Assembly (NCBI GenBank): GCA_965222215.1
Contig: OZ244931.1
Coordinates: 3,472,001 to 3,536,000, forward strand
From: JABJAG01 sp965222215
Lineage (GTDB): Bacteria; Pseudomonadota; Alphaproteobacteria; UBA6615
Length of the DNA stretch: 64,000 nucleotides
Direction of reading: 5' to 3'
Position 1 is the first letter of the stretch. Every line of letters begins with the position of its first letter. Made by a program: the position numbers and the translations under genes. This document shows, piece after piece, positions 1-7,952 of the stretch. The notes below the pieces were generated by a model. The model worked only from the letters and a program-made list of their open reading frames with translations. It did not search any database and was not told where the DNA came from.

Positions 1-2273
1 CGTTCGGTGATATCGCGGATCACGGCCATCGTCGCCTGACGCCCGTTCCAGACATAACCGGAACGAATTGTCTCGGAGTGGAAGACCTCCCCGTCGTCGC
101 GGAGCCTGCGGATAATCATAGGGGAAATGATCTGGCTCGGCTCCAGATTGTGATGGCTTTGCAGCACCATCTCACGGTCGTCCGCATGAATGAGTTCGAG
201 AGCCATGCGGCCATACAGGTCGGACGGCTCGTCGACACGGAACATGTCCGCCGCCGCCCGGTTGGCGAACACGATCTTTCGGTCGGCGTGGACAATAATC
301 GCGTCGGGCGTGGCTTCCGTGATGGTGCGGTGGCGATCCTCGCTTTCCCGGAGTGCGCGCTGCGCAGCGAGCTCGTCGGTAATGTCTCGTGCGATAACCA
401 GAAAACCGGTTTCGCCCTGCCAGTCGATCACAGTCCCCGTGGCGCGGCTGTCAAACTCTGACCCGTCGACACGCAGGCGCCGGTAGTCCGAAACCGGCGT
501 AGTTACGCCCTCGCGAACAACTTCCCGCCATTTCCGGACGCGGTTGTGCTCGTCTGGATGCACGAAGTCCATAATCCTGCGGCCGACGAGGTCTTCGGCG
601 TTTCTTGCGCCGAACATGCTGACGGCTGCGGGGTTTACATACCGGATCGTCCCACCAGCATGAACGAAAGTCGCCTCCGGCATGAGTTCCAGAATCTTGC
701 TATAACGCTCCTCGAGTGCAGCCCGGGCACGTTCGGCCTCGGCCCGGTCCGTAACGTCGCGCACGATCGACAAAGTCGCCGGCGAGCCTTCCCAGATGTA
801 GCGGCAGCCGGAAATCTCCGCAGCGAATTCACTGCCGTCGAGACGTATCCGGCGGCTTTCCATCACGCTGACCGCCCCCTCTTCCGCAATCTGCCGGCGC
901 CTCGAATTTACGATGTCATGCAGATCCGCCGGAATGAGATCCAGCGGATCGAGCCCGATGAGGTCGTTCATCGTCTTTGCGCCGAAAATCTGCACGGCTG
1001 CCTTGTTGGCAAACACGATTCGTTCGAACATGTGGATCAGCACGGCATCGGGTGTCACCTCGACGATCTGGCGATGGCGTTCCTCACTTTCCAACAGCGC
1101 CTTCTGGGTTGCGATGCGTTCAGACACGTCGCGGATTACGACCAGTTGTGCTTCCCGGCCATCCCACGAAATCAGACGTTTGCGCCCTTCACCGAAAAAG
1201 CTAGATCCGTCAAGACGCATACGCCGCACATCAACCACACGTTCGTCATCACCCTGGCGGATCCGCGCCAGATTCTCGGCTACTGCGCGCCGGCCCTCTG
1301 GATGCACGAGGTCGTCGGCCACGACCCCGATCAACTCCTCCTTGTTCTGCGCACCGAAAAGGCGCACCGCAGCGTCGTTGACGAACACAAGCATGCCATC
1401 GACGTGCACGATTATCGCATCGGGGTTGATCTCCGCGAAGTCGCGCTGGCGCGCCTCGCTTTCGGCCAGCGCGCTGATGGTGCGTTCCTGGTCCGTAAGA
1501 TCGCGCACGACCATGAGCGTCGCCGGTGCGTCTTCCCAGACGATAGGCGCACCGCGGCCTTCGGACGGGAACAGTTCGCCATTCAGCCGCCTCCGGTGGA
1601 CGAAGATCGGACGGCTGCCGTCCGGTTCGGACAGCCGTCTATGGCTTTCCAACACCCGGTCAAGGTCATCCTCGGCGATCAGATCCCAGGCGAGACGCCC
1701 GATCAGGTCGGACATGGAGCGCGCGGCGAACATGTGAACGGCAGCGGGGTTTGCCCACAAAATCTTGCCTTCCCGATGCACGTAGAGCGCATCGGGCACA
1801 AGGGTCGCGATTTCGCGCTCGCGGGCCCGTGCCTCCTCGAGGCGGCTCTCGCGTTCCATCTCCGGTGTCACGTCGCGCCCGGTGAACAGAACGCCGAAAA
1901 TCTCTCCGGCATCGTTTTCAAGCGGGGACACCCGGAGCGATATGCGCACGCGTGTGCCGTCCTTCCGTATCCGGTCGACCTGGCGCGGCGCGATCGGCGA
2001 CCCCGACAGGGCGCGCGCGAACAACGAAATCGTATCTCCGGACACCTCCGGCGGCGAAAGGAACGAGATATCCTTCGCGAGCGCCTCTTCGGACGTGTAG
2101 CCGTAGAGTTCCTCGGCGCCGCGATTCCAGAGCACGATCTCACCCTCGGCCGAAAACACGACAGCCGAATCCTCGAGATGCGAGAACGCGGCAGCAAGCG
2201 GCGCGATTAGATCCGTCTGCTCGCTACTGACGTCCCCGTCTGACACGGCAGGCTCTGATCGAGCAGTCGACAT
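1..2273 (-). CDS. Sensor protein with six tandem PAS domains (3' end outside window)
   Basis: The frame is open from the ATG at 2273 to the window edge (757 codons seen). The translation shows six successive PAS units of about 125 residues. Each unit ends in a version of 'RDITER' (near 1877, 1500, 1130, 755, 380 and 5) and each carries a segment like 'NPAAVHMF' or 'VNDAAVRLFG'. No membrane segment or signal peptide is visible, so it is probably a cytoplasmic sensor of redox state, light or small ligands. PAS arrays normally feed an output module such as a histidine kinase or GGDEF/EAL domain, which would lie beyond base 1. The role of the output is therefore unknown. The long plus-strand ORFs here are shadows of this gene. 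Confidence 0.85.
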   Translation of the reverse strand, partial: MSTARSEPAVSDGDVSSEQTDLIAPLAAAFSHLEDSAVVFSAEGEIVLWNRGAEELYGYTSEEALAKDISFLSPPEVSGDTISLFARALSGSPIAPRQVDRIRKDGTRVRISLRVSPLENDAGEIFGVLFTGRDVTPEMERESRLEEARAREREIATLVPDALYVHREGKILWANPAAVHMFAARSMSDLIGRLAWDLIAEDDLDRVLESHRRLSEPDGSRPIFVHRRRLNGELFPSEGRGAPIVWEDAPATLMVVRDLTDQERTISALAESEARQRDFAEINPDAIIVHVDGMLVFVNDAAVRLFGAQNKEELIGVVADDLVHPEGRRAVAENLARIRQGDDERVVDVRRMRLDGSSFFGEGRKRLISWDGREAQLVVIRDVSERIATQKALLESEERHRQIVEVTPDAVLIHMFERIVFANKAAVQIFGAKTMNDLIGLDPLDLIPADLHDIVNSRRRQIAEEGAVSVMESRRIRLDGSEFAAEISGCRYIWEGSPATLSIVRDVTDRAEAERARAALEERYSKILELMPEATFVHAGGTIRYVNPAAVSMFGARNAEDLVGRRIMDFVHPDEHNRVRKWREVVREGVTTPVSDYRRLRVDGSEFDSRATGTVIDWQGETGFLVIARDITDELAAQRALRESEDRHRTITEATPDAIIVHADRKIVFANRAAADMFRVDEPSDLYGRMALELIHADDREMVLQSHHNLEPSQIISPMIIRRLRDDGEVFHSETIRSGYVWNGRQATMAVIRDITE

Positions 2274-2521
2274 GGCGCTCCAAATCCCCGATGGCCGAAA
2301 CCTCGCCTTTTCGGGCAGCTTCAGGCCGGTCGGTAAAGATGCGCACCGGAAAGTTAACAGAGCGTTTAAATTCCGCCCAAGGTTTCGCGAAAAGCCCCGA
2401 AATCCGCCAGAAAGTAGTTCGCCTTCGGGCAGGCGCACGCGGAGGTGGCAGTGCAAGACGTCCTGCGTCTCGTCATGGCCCGCGCGATGGGATAAATTGC
2501 CGATTATCGGGAGATACAGCC

Positions 2522-3376
2522 ATGATCAATGTCGTTGGGTTTCGTTACTGCCGTCTGGGCACCGCCGACCTGGATGAAACCGTGCGTTTCGCGGAAAAGA
2601 TGATCGGCTTGGAGGTCGTCGATCGCGAGAACGGCGCGGTTTACACGCGCGGCGACGATCGCGATCACAACATTTGCTATTTCCAGGGCGACCCGCGCGA
2701 CCACACGCTGGGCCTGGAAGTCGAGACGTTCGAGGACCTGGAGGCCGCGGAAAACCTGCTGCGCGCCAACGGGCTGGAGGTTCATCGCGGCACGGAGGAA
2801 GAAGCCGCCGCGCGCCGGTGCATGGGCTTCGTGAACTTCAAGGACCCAAGCGGCAACTCGATCGACCTGACTGTGCGTCCGTTCGCATCGGGACGGCGCT
2901 ATTTCGCCTCGCGCGACGCGGGCATCGACGAGTTCAGCCACATCGGCCTGTGCGTGACCGACCCGCGCGAAGCGGAGAGGTTCTGGTCGAGCGTATTCAA
3001 CTTCCGCACCAGCGACTGGATCGGCTGGTCCGCGCTGATGACGTTCGACGCCGTTCACCACCGCTTCGCCTTGTTCCCGTCGGACCGGCCCGGCATCCAG
3101 CACATCAATTTCCAGGTCGAGGAAACCGACGACGTGATGCGCTCGAACTATTTCCTCAAAGACCATCAGGTGCGCATCCAGGCCGGGCCGGGACGGCATT
3201 CGCTGTCCGGCGCACGGTTCCTGTATTTCTACGGGCCGGACGACATGATCTACGAATATTCCTGCGGCGTGCGGATGGTCGACGACGAATGGCGCGCGCG
3301 CCAGTTCCCAGTCAGCGATGCCTCGTTCTGCGCCTGGGGCTGCAGCCCCGACCTGAGCGCGGTGCTCGAAGGATAG
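2522..3376 (+). CDS. Type I extradiol dioxygenase / VOC-family protein, copy 1
   Basis: This 284-residue protein has two vicinal-oxygen-chelate domains (about 4-120 and 135-265), as in 2,3-dihydroxybiphenyl 1,2-dioxygenase. The expected iron ligands are present in the C-terminal domain: His140 in 'FSHIGL', His194 in 'IQHINF' and Glu245 in 'IYEY'. The second-shell 'VHHRFALF' motif is also present. The likely reaction is oxygen-dependent cleavage of a catechol ring next to the hydroxyls in the cytoplasm. The substrate cannot be read from sequence. The start follows GGGAG at a suitable distance. It is followed 26 bases later by a close paralogue. Confidence 0.85.
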   Translation: MINVVGFRYCRLGTADLDETVRFAEKMIGLEVVDRENGAVYTRGDDRDHNICYFQGDPRDHTLGLEVETFEDLEAAENLLRANGLEVHRGTEEEAAARRCMGFVNFKDPSGNSIDLTVRPFASGRRYFASRDAGIDEFSHIGLCVTDPREAERFWSSVFNFRTSDWIGWSALMTFDAVHHRFALFPSDRPGIQHINFQVEETDDVMRSNYFLKDHQVRIQAGPGRHSLSGARFLYFYGPDDMIYEYSCGVRMVDDEWRARQFPVSDASFCAWGCSPDLSAVLEG

Positions 3377-3402
3377 AACCGCATCCGCCCATGGGATTTG
3401 TC

Positions 3403-4266
3403 ATGACTGAAAAAATCGAGATCGTCGGCATCCGCTACTGCCGCCTCGGTACGGCCGATCTGGAAGGCACCGTGGATTTCGCGACATCCGCCATCGGCCT
3501 TGAAGAGGTGGCGCGCGAAAACGGCGCGGTCTACCTGCGCGGCGACGACCGCGACCACAACCTCGTCTACTTCGCGGGCGACCCCAACGACCACACGCTG
3601 GGCTTCGAGGTCGAGACCTTCGAGGAGCTCGACGCGGCCGAGCGACTTCTCGCCGGCGCGGGCTGCGCCGTGCGGCGCGGCACCGACGAAGAGGCCGCGG
3701 CGCGGCGGTGCATGGGTTTCCTGAATTTCACGGACCCCACCGGCAACTCGATCGACCTGACCGTGCGGCCGTTCGCCTCCGGTCGTCGGTATTTCCCGTC
3801 GCGCGACGCCGGGATCACGGAGTTCAGCCATGTCGGGCTGAAAACGGACAATCCGGCCCGCGACGAAAAATTCTGGTCGGACCATTTCAACATCCGCGCC
3901 AACGACCGGATCGGGGAAGCGGCCCTGATGTCCTTCGACGAGGTGCACCACCGCCTTGCGCTGTTCCCGACCGACCATGCCGGCATCCAGCACATCAACT
4001 TCCAGGTCGAGACCGTCGACGACATCATGCGGTCCTACTACTTCCTGACCGAGCGGCAGGTGCAGATTCGTTTCGGGCCGGGCCGCCACCCGACGTCGGG
4101 GGCGATGTTCCTCTACTACGAAGGCCCGGACGGCATGACCTACGAATATTCCTCGGGCGTGCGCAACGTCGACGCCGACTGGCGCCCGCGCCAGCTGCCG
4201 TTCAAGGACGAATCCTTCTGCATGTGGGGCTCGCGGCCCAACATCCCCGAATTCTCCGGCGACTGA
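3403..4266 (+). CDS. Type I extradiol dioxygenase / VOC-family protein, copy 2
   Basis: This 287-residue protein aligns with its upstream neighbour over the full length without gaps in the parts compared, so the pair is a tandem duplication. It keeps the same iron ligands ('FSHVGL', 'IQHINF', 'TYEY') and the 'VHHRLALF' motif. It should act as a ring-cleaving dioxygenase. An in-frame ATG at 3391 is an alternative start and neither has a strong ribosome binding site. The order dioxygenase-dioxygenase-class II aldolase suggests an aromatic breakdown operon. The two copies may differ in substrate or in induction. Confidence 0.85.
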   Translation: MTEKIEIVGIRYCRLGTADLEGTVDFATSAIGLEEVARENGAVYLRGDDRDHNLVYFAGDPNDHTLGFEVETFEELDAAERLLAGAGCAVRRGTDEEAAARRCMGFLNFTDPTGNSIDLTVRPFASGRRYFPSRDAGITEFSHVGLKTDNPARDEKFWSDHFNIRANDRIGEAALMSFDEVHHRLALFPTDHAGIQHINFQVETVDDIMRSYYFLTERQVQIRFGPGRHPTSGAMFLYYEGPDGMTYEYSSGVRNVDADWRPRQLPFKDESFCMWGSRPNIPEFSGD

Positions 4267-4276
4267 GCGGCAGCCC

Positions 4277-4984
4277 ATGACCACCACGGCCTTCGGTGCC
4301 CCCGGCGAACCGGAAGACGCCACCGCCGTGCGCGTGCGCAAGGCCGCGCGCGCGCTGCCCCGCCACGATCTTGGCCATGCCTACGGGCATGTCAGTGCGC
4401 GGCTCGACGCGGAACGTTTCCTCGTCTGCCCGCCCAAGCCGATGGGCCTGATCGAGCCCGGCGAGGCCTGCACCGTGGTGCCGGTCGAGGGCCCGCTGCC
4501 CGACGGCGTGCTGGGCGAGGTGCGGATGCACCAGCAGATCTACAAGCGCCGGCCGGATGTGGGCGGCGTTATCCGCACCTTCGTGCATTCGGTCCTGACC
4601 CTGTCGACAATGCGACGCACGCCAAAGGTGCGCCACGGTTTCGGTGCGTATTTTCGCCCGCAGGCCGCGCTGTGGGACGACCCGCTGCTGGTGCGCAACG
4701 ACGAGGCGGCCGCCGGCGTCGCCGAGACCCTGGGCGACGGGCGCGCCGTTGTCCTGCGCGGCAACGGCATGGTCGCGTGCGGCGAAAGCGTCGAGGAAGC
4801 CGCCGTGATGGTGTTCTACCTGGATCAGGCCGCGCGCACGGAGCTTTCGGTGCTCGCCTGCGCGGCGAACCCGGACGTGGAACCGGTCGAGTTTACGCCC
4901 GAACAGGCCGAAGCGCGCGACACCGGGTCCGGCATGATCTTCGAGCGCATGTGGGATTTTATGACCGACGGCGACCCCGAATGA
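4277..4984 (+). CDS. Class II aldolase/adducin-fold protein lacking zinc ligands
   Basis: This 235-residue protein has the class II aldolase fold of L-fuculose-phosphate aldolase, recognised by 'EVRMHQQIYKRRPDV' (81-95) and 'LRGNGMVACGESVEEA' (160-175). In the family, three histidines hold the catalytic zinc: two in H-x-H after the 'RPD' segment and one in 'NHG'. Here those positions read Arg100, Phe102 and Asn163. The conserved glutamate (Glu81) is kept. A conventional zinc-dependent aldolase reaction is therefore unlikely. It may be a cofactor-independent decarboxylase, a binding protein or a new activity. It sits 10 bases after the dioxygenase pair and its stop overlaps the next start (ATGA). 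Confidence 0.75.
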   Translation: MTTTAFGAPGEPEDATAVRVRKAARALPRHDLGHAYGHVSARLDAERFLVCPPKPMGLIEPGEACTVVPVEGPLPDGVLGEVRMHQQIYKRRPDVGGVIRTFVHSVLTLSTMRRTPKVRHGFGAYFRPQAALWDDPLLVRNDEAAAGVAETLGDGRAVVLRGNGMVACGESVEEAAVMVFYLDQAARTELSVLACAANPDVEPVEFTPEQAEARDTGSGMIFERMWDFMTDGDPE

Positions 4985-5829
4985 ATGGCGGCGGCATGAG
5001 CGACGACGACAGCGACACTCCGACCACGTCGAGCGGACCCAAGGCGTACGAGAATGCCGACTTCCTGCATAGCCGCGACGCCCGCGCGCTGCGCATCCTG
5101 TCGGAGTATCTCGAACCGCTCAGCCGCTTCGAGCACTACGACATCGACGACACCATCGTCTTCATGGGCTCGGCCCGGCTGAAGTCGGCGGAGGACGCCG
5201 CCGCCATGATCGCCGCGGCCGAGGCGGGGGACGGCGACCGGGAAGCCGCACGGCGCGCCGAACGCATGGCCGTCTACTACGAGGCCGCCCGCAAGCTCGC
5301 GTTCCGCCTCACCGACTGGTCCAAGAGCCTGGGTGAGGACAACCGTCGTTTCGTGATCTGCACCGGCGGCGGGCCGGGGATCATGGAAGCGGCGAACCGG
5401 GGCGCGTCGGAGGCCAAGGGCATCAATATCGGCCTGACCATCTCCATCCCCGCCGAGGACTTCGACAACCCCTATATCAGCCGCGAGCTGAACCTGGTGT
5501 TCCACTATTTCTTCATGCGGAAGTTCTGGTTCACCTATCCGGCCAAGGCCGTGGTGCTCTTCCCGGGCGGGTTCGGCACGCTGGACGAACTGTTCGAGAT
5601 CCTGACCCTGATCCAGACCCAGAAGATCAAAAAACGCGTGCCCATCGTCCTGTTCGGGACCGAGTTCTGGGACCGGGTCGTCGACTTCGAGGCGCTGGTC
5701 GAGTTCGGCACCATCAGCCCCGGCGACCTCGACCTGTTCCACCGGACGGATTCCGTCGACGACGCCTACGACTACATCACGGCCGAACTCGCCGCCCACG
5801 GCATGGACGAGCCGGGGGTGATGCTCTAG
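4981..5829 (+). CDS. LOG-family (lysine decarboxylase-like) Rossmann protein
   Basis: This 282-residue protein carries the two hallmark motifs of the LOG/TIGR00730 family: 'TGGGPGIMEAANRGA' near 130 and 'PGGFGTLDE' near 195. The best known members release free cytokinin bases from nucleoside monophosphates. Many bacterial members are nucleotide phosphoribohydrolases of unknown physiological role. The N-terminal 60 residues extend beyond the core. The ATG overlaps the stop of the preceding gene, and an ATG at 4996 is an alternative. Its 3' end overlaps the convergent cytochrome gene by four bases. Confidence 0.8.
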   Translation: MNGGGMSDDDSDTPTTSSGPKAYENADFLHSRDARALRILSEYLEPLSRFEHYDIDDTIVFMGSARLKSAEDAAAMIAAAEAGDGDREAARRAERMAVYYEAARKLAFRLTDWSKSLGEDNRRFVICTGGGPGIMEAANRGASEAKGINIGLTISIPAEDFDNPYISRELNLVFHYFFMRKFWFTYPAKAVVLFPGGFGTLDELFEILTLIQTQKIKKRVPIVLFGTEFWDRVVDFEALVEFGTISPGDLDLFHRTDSVDDAYDYITAELAAHGMDEPGVML

Positions 5830-6155
5830 TCGGCGAAGGAACGGATGTAGGCGAGAACCGCGTCGATATCGCGCTGGGACAGCGGCATCTGGGGCATGAC
5901 CGGGTGCGGCGTCGTGAGCGCCCCCCGGAGTTCGGCCGGTGTCAGCGACGAGCGTGCGAGCGCCGGGAACGCCGGCGCCCCGTCGACCACCGCGCCCGGC
6001 TGATCCTCGGCCACGGCATGACAGCCCGAACAGATATCGCGCGCGAGTTGTTCGCCGCGGATACGCAGTTCGCCTTCCTGCGCCAGGGCCCCGCCGGAGA
6101 TCATCGCGGCGACACCCAGAATGGGAAGCATGGGAAGATATCTCTGGTAGGTCAT
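5826..6155 (-). CDS. Small periplasmic c-type cytochrome
   Basis: The protein of about 109 residues has an N-terminal signal peptide ending near 'GGALA/QEG', a single haem-binding CSGCH motif, and a C-terminal helix 'LSQRDIDAVLAYIRS' typical of class I cytochromes c. The methionine in 'VMPQMPLS' is the likely sixth ligand. It should act as a soluble periplasmic electron carrier after haem attachment by the Ccm system encoded at 35-44 kb. Starts at 6164 or 6197 are also open; 6155 gives the cleanest signal peptide. It is convergent with the LOG-family gene. Confidence 0.8.
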   Translation of the reverse strand: MTYQRYLPMLPILGVAAMISGGALAQEGELRIRGEQLARDICSGCHAVAEDQPGAVVDGAPAFPALARSSLTPAELRGALTTPHPVMPQMPLSQRDIDAVLAYIRSFAD

Positions 6156-6249
6156 GAACCTCATTCTGCGTGCCGGCGTTTCGGCCCGCCTTGCCATAGG
6201 TCAATCGGCGCCCATATCTTCTGGACGACACCGCAACAGGTTCATTCCG

Positions 6250-6468
6250 ATGGCGATACACATCGAATTCTGCAAGATCTGAAACTACGAGCCGCGTGCG
6301 CTCCGTGCGAGGGACCTGCTTGTAGAACTGGGCGAGAGCGTGGAGATCGCGCCCGGCCGGACGGGATCATTCGAGATCACCCGCGACGGCGCGCTGCTGT
6401 ACTCCAAGCTGGAGAACGGCCGCTTCCCCGACGACGACGAGGTGCGCGGGCTGGCATCTGGCGGTTGA
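6250..6468 (+). CDS. SelW-like (Rdx family) selenoprotein with in-frame TGA (Sec)
   Basis: Reading through the TGA at 6280-6282 gives a 72-residue protein that matches the Rdx/SelW/SelT fold along its length. It starts 'MAIHIEFCKI', has the read-through codon at position 11, then 'NYEPRALRARDLL', 'FEITRDGALLYSK' and 'ENGRFPDDDEV'. The TGA falls exactly where this family has the second residue of its CxxC/CxxU redox motif, so the motif is C8-K-I-U11. The reading frame stays intact on both sides of the TGA. A hairpin suited to a bacterial SECIS lies just after it. It is probably a thioredoxin-fold redox protein. It precedes ubiX by 28 bases on the same strand. Standard gene callers would miss it or split it. 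Confidence 0.85.
6285..6325 (+). promoter_or_regulatory. Candidate bSECIS hairpin for selenocysteine insertion
   Basis: Bases 6285-6292 (CTACGAGC) pair with 6318-6325 (GCTTGTAG) over 8 bp with one G-U. An upper stem pairs 6302-6304 with 6311-6313 and closes a six-base loop GUGCGA at 6305-6310. The loop begins with G and lies 22 bases after the TGA, within the range described for bacterial SECIS elements. Pairing was done by eye, without an energy calculation. Confidence 0.6.
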
Positions 6469-6496
6469 CCCGCCTTTCCGCTAGAACCGCGCCGCG

Positions 6497-7099
6497 ATGA
6501 GCGAGCTTTCCTACTATCCGCCGAACGAGACCAGGCGCCTGATCGTCGGGATTTCCGGCGCGACCGGGATTGTCTACGGCGTGCGGCTGCTGGAAGCGCT
6601 GCGGGAGACGGACATCGAGACCCATCTCGTCGTCACCCGTCCCGGCCTCATGACCCTGAACTACGAGACGGACCTGTCGCGCGACGACCTCTATGCGCTC
6701 GCCGACCATGTCTACAACGCCAACGACATCGGCGCGGCCATCGCGTCCGGTTCGATGCTCACCCTCGGCATGGTCGTCGCGCCCTGCGCGGTGAAATCCG
6801 CCGCCGAGATCGCCTCCGGCGCAACCCAGACACTGCTGACCCGCGCGGCCGACGTGACGCTGAAGGAACGGCGGCGGCTCGTGCTGATGGTGCGCGAGAG
6901 CCCGCTCCATACGGGCCACCTGCGCACGCTCACGCAAGCCTCCGAAATCGGCGCGATCGTGATGCCGCCGATGCCGGCCTTCTACCCGAAGCCGGAGACG
7001 ATCGAGGACATGATCGACCACACGGTCGGGCGCGTGCTGGACCTTTACGCCATCGAGCACGAACTCTCCCCACGCTGGACCGGCCGCCCCCCCGCCTGA
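6497..7099 (+). CDS. ubiX: UbiX-family flavin prenyltransferase
   Basis: This 200-residue protein has the UbiX/Pad1 pattern: 'VGISGATGIVYGVRLLEAL' at the N-terminus, 'RAADVTLKERRRLVLMVRE' and 'PLHTGHL' in the middle, and 'MPPMPAFYPKPETIEDM' towards the end. UbiX makes prenylated FMN, the cofactor of UbiD-type decarboxylases used in ubiquinone synthesis or aromatic acid breakdown. No UbiD gene is visible in the window. It may be co-transcribed with the selenoprotein gene upstream. Whether it serves ubiquinone synthesis or the neighbouring aromatic genes is open. Confidence 0.88.
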   Translation: MSELSYYPPNETRRLIVGISGATGIVYGVRLLEALRETDIETHLVVTRPGLMTLNYETDLSRDDLYALADHVYNANDIGAAIASGSMLTLGMVVAPCAVKSAAEIASGATQTLLTRAADVTLKERRRLVLMVRESPLHTGHLRTLTQASEIGAIVMPPMPAFYPKPETIEDMIDHTVGRVLDLYAIEHELSPRWTGRPPA

Positions 7100-7116
7100 A
7101 TGTCTCGCCCGCCCGG

Positions 7117-7142
7117 TGATCCGCACCGGGTTTTCGCCCGTA
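7117..7142 (+). promoter_or_regulatory. Predicted ECF (RpoE/ChrR-type) promoter, site A
   Basis: TGATCC at 7117-7122 is followed after 16 bases by CGTA at 7139-7142. The same arrangement stands before rpoE-chrR and three other units in this window. The downstream DUF6134 gene starts 70 bases later. The match to the RpoE-ChrR promoter class is from memory. Confidence 0.6.
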
Positions 7143-7211
7143 GTTAGTACAAACCTAATTCAACCGGCCGGGCGTGCACGCCGGCCGGCAATCTCGGGGA
7201 GTATTTCGGGC

Positions 7212-7952
7212 ATGAAGCGCATTCAGGCCGCCATCGGCATTCTGGCCGTCAGCACCGCCATCGCTTTCGCCCCGGCCGGTGCGTCGGCCGGCAACCCGGG
7301 CGACGCGAACGGCGTCCTGGCCTTCGACGTGGCGCTGGACGGGCGGCCCATCGGGCAGCACAGCCTGACCTTCGAACGGCGCGCGGACAACGCGCTCGCG
7401 GTCGATATCGCGATCGACCTGGAAGTGAAATTCGGCCCCTTCACCGTCTATGACTACAGCCACCGCAACGCGACCCTGTGGCGCGACGGCGTGCTCGCGG
7501 AGATGCGCAGCGAGACCGTCGATGACGGCGAGCGCCACACTGTCGAAGCGAACGGCGGCGAGACCGACCTGCGGGTCGTGACGGACGGCGAGCGCGAATA
7601 CACCACCGCGCGCACCACCCTGCCGACCACCTACTGGATGGCATCGACCGTGGCGCAGGATCGCCTGGTAAATTCGCAGACCGGCGAGCTTCTCGAGGTG
7701 CGGGTGATCGAGGTCGGGCCGGAGGAAATTCCCGGCCCCGACGGCCCGCTGACGGCCACGCATTACCGGATGGAAGGCGATCTGGAGATTGACCTCTGGT
7801 ACGACGCGGCGGGTATTCTCGTGGGCCTTGCCTTCGAGGCGCGCGGATCGGACGTCACCTACCGGCTGGTCGAACGCGTGAACCCCCTGCCGGTCGCGGA
7901 AGCCATGCCCAACCTCACCGCCCGCCATCAAGCCGCCGCCGTTGCCAGGTGA
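7212..7952 (+). CDS. Exported DUF6134-type protein of unknown function
   Basis: This 246-residue protein begins with a signal peptide (cleavage near 'AGASA/GNP') and continues as a beta-rich periplasmic domain with repeated short strands such as 'FDVALDGRPIGQHSLTFE'. I recognise it as the DUF6134 type, with no known activity. The ATG at 7212 is chosen over an open upstream extension because it gives the signal peptide. A predicted ECF promoter lies upstream and the stop overlaps the GTG of the transporter gene. It is therefore probably part of the RpoE-ChrR response together with that transporter. Confidence 0.7.
   Translation: MKRIQAAIGILAVSTAIAFAPAGASAGNPGDANGVLAFDVALDGRPIGQHSLTFERRADNALAVDIAIDLEVKFGPFTVYDYSHRNATLWRDGVLAEMRSETVDDGERHTVEANGGETDLRVVTDGEREYTTARTTLPTTYWMASTVAQDRLVNSQTGELLEVRVIEVGPEEIPGPDGPLTATHYRMEGDLEIDLWYDAAGILVGLAFEARGSDVTYRLVERVNPLPVAEAMPNLTARHQAAAVAR

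Noticed and set aside
546..2210. 554-codon plus-strand ORF
   Set aside because: It lies antisense to the PAS array, whose minus-strand frame gives clear domain motifs. Long shadows are expected in GC-rich DNA.
6280..6282. TGA read as a nonsense mutation making the Rdx gene a pseudogene
   Set aside because: The frame is intact on both sides, the TGA replaces exactly the redox Cys position, and a SECIS-like hairpin follows. Recoding is the better explanation.
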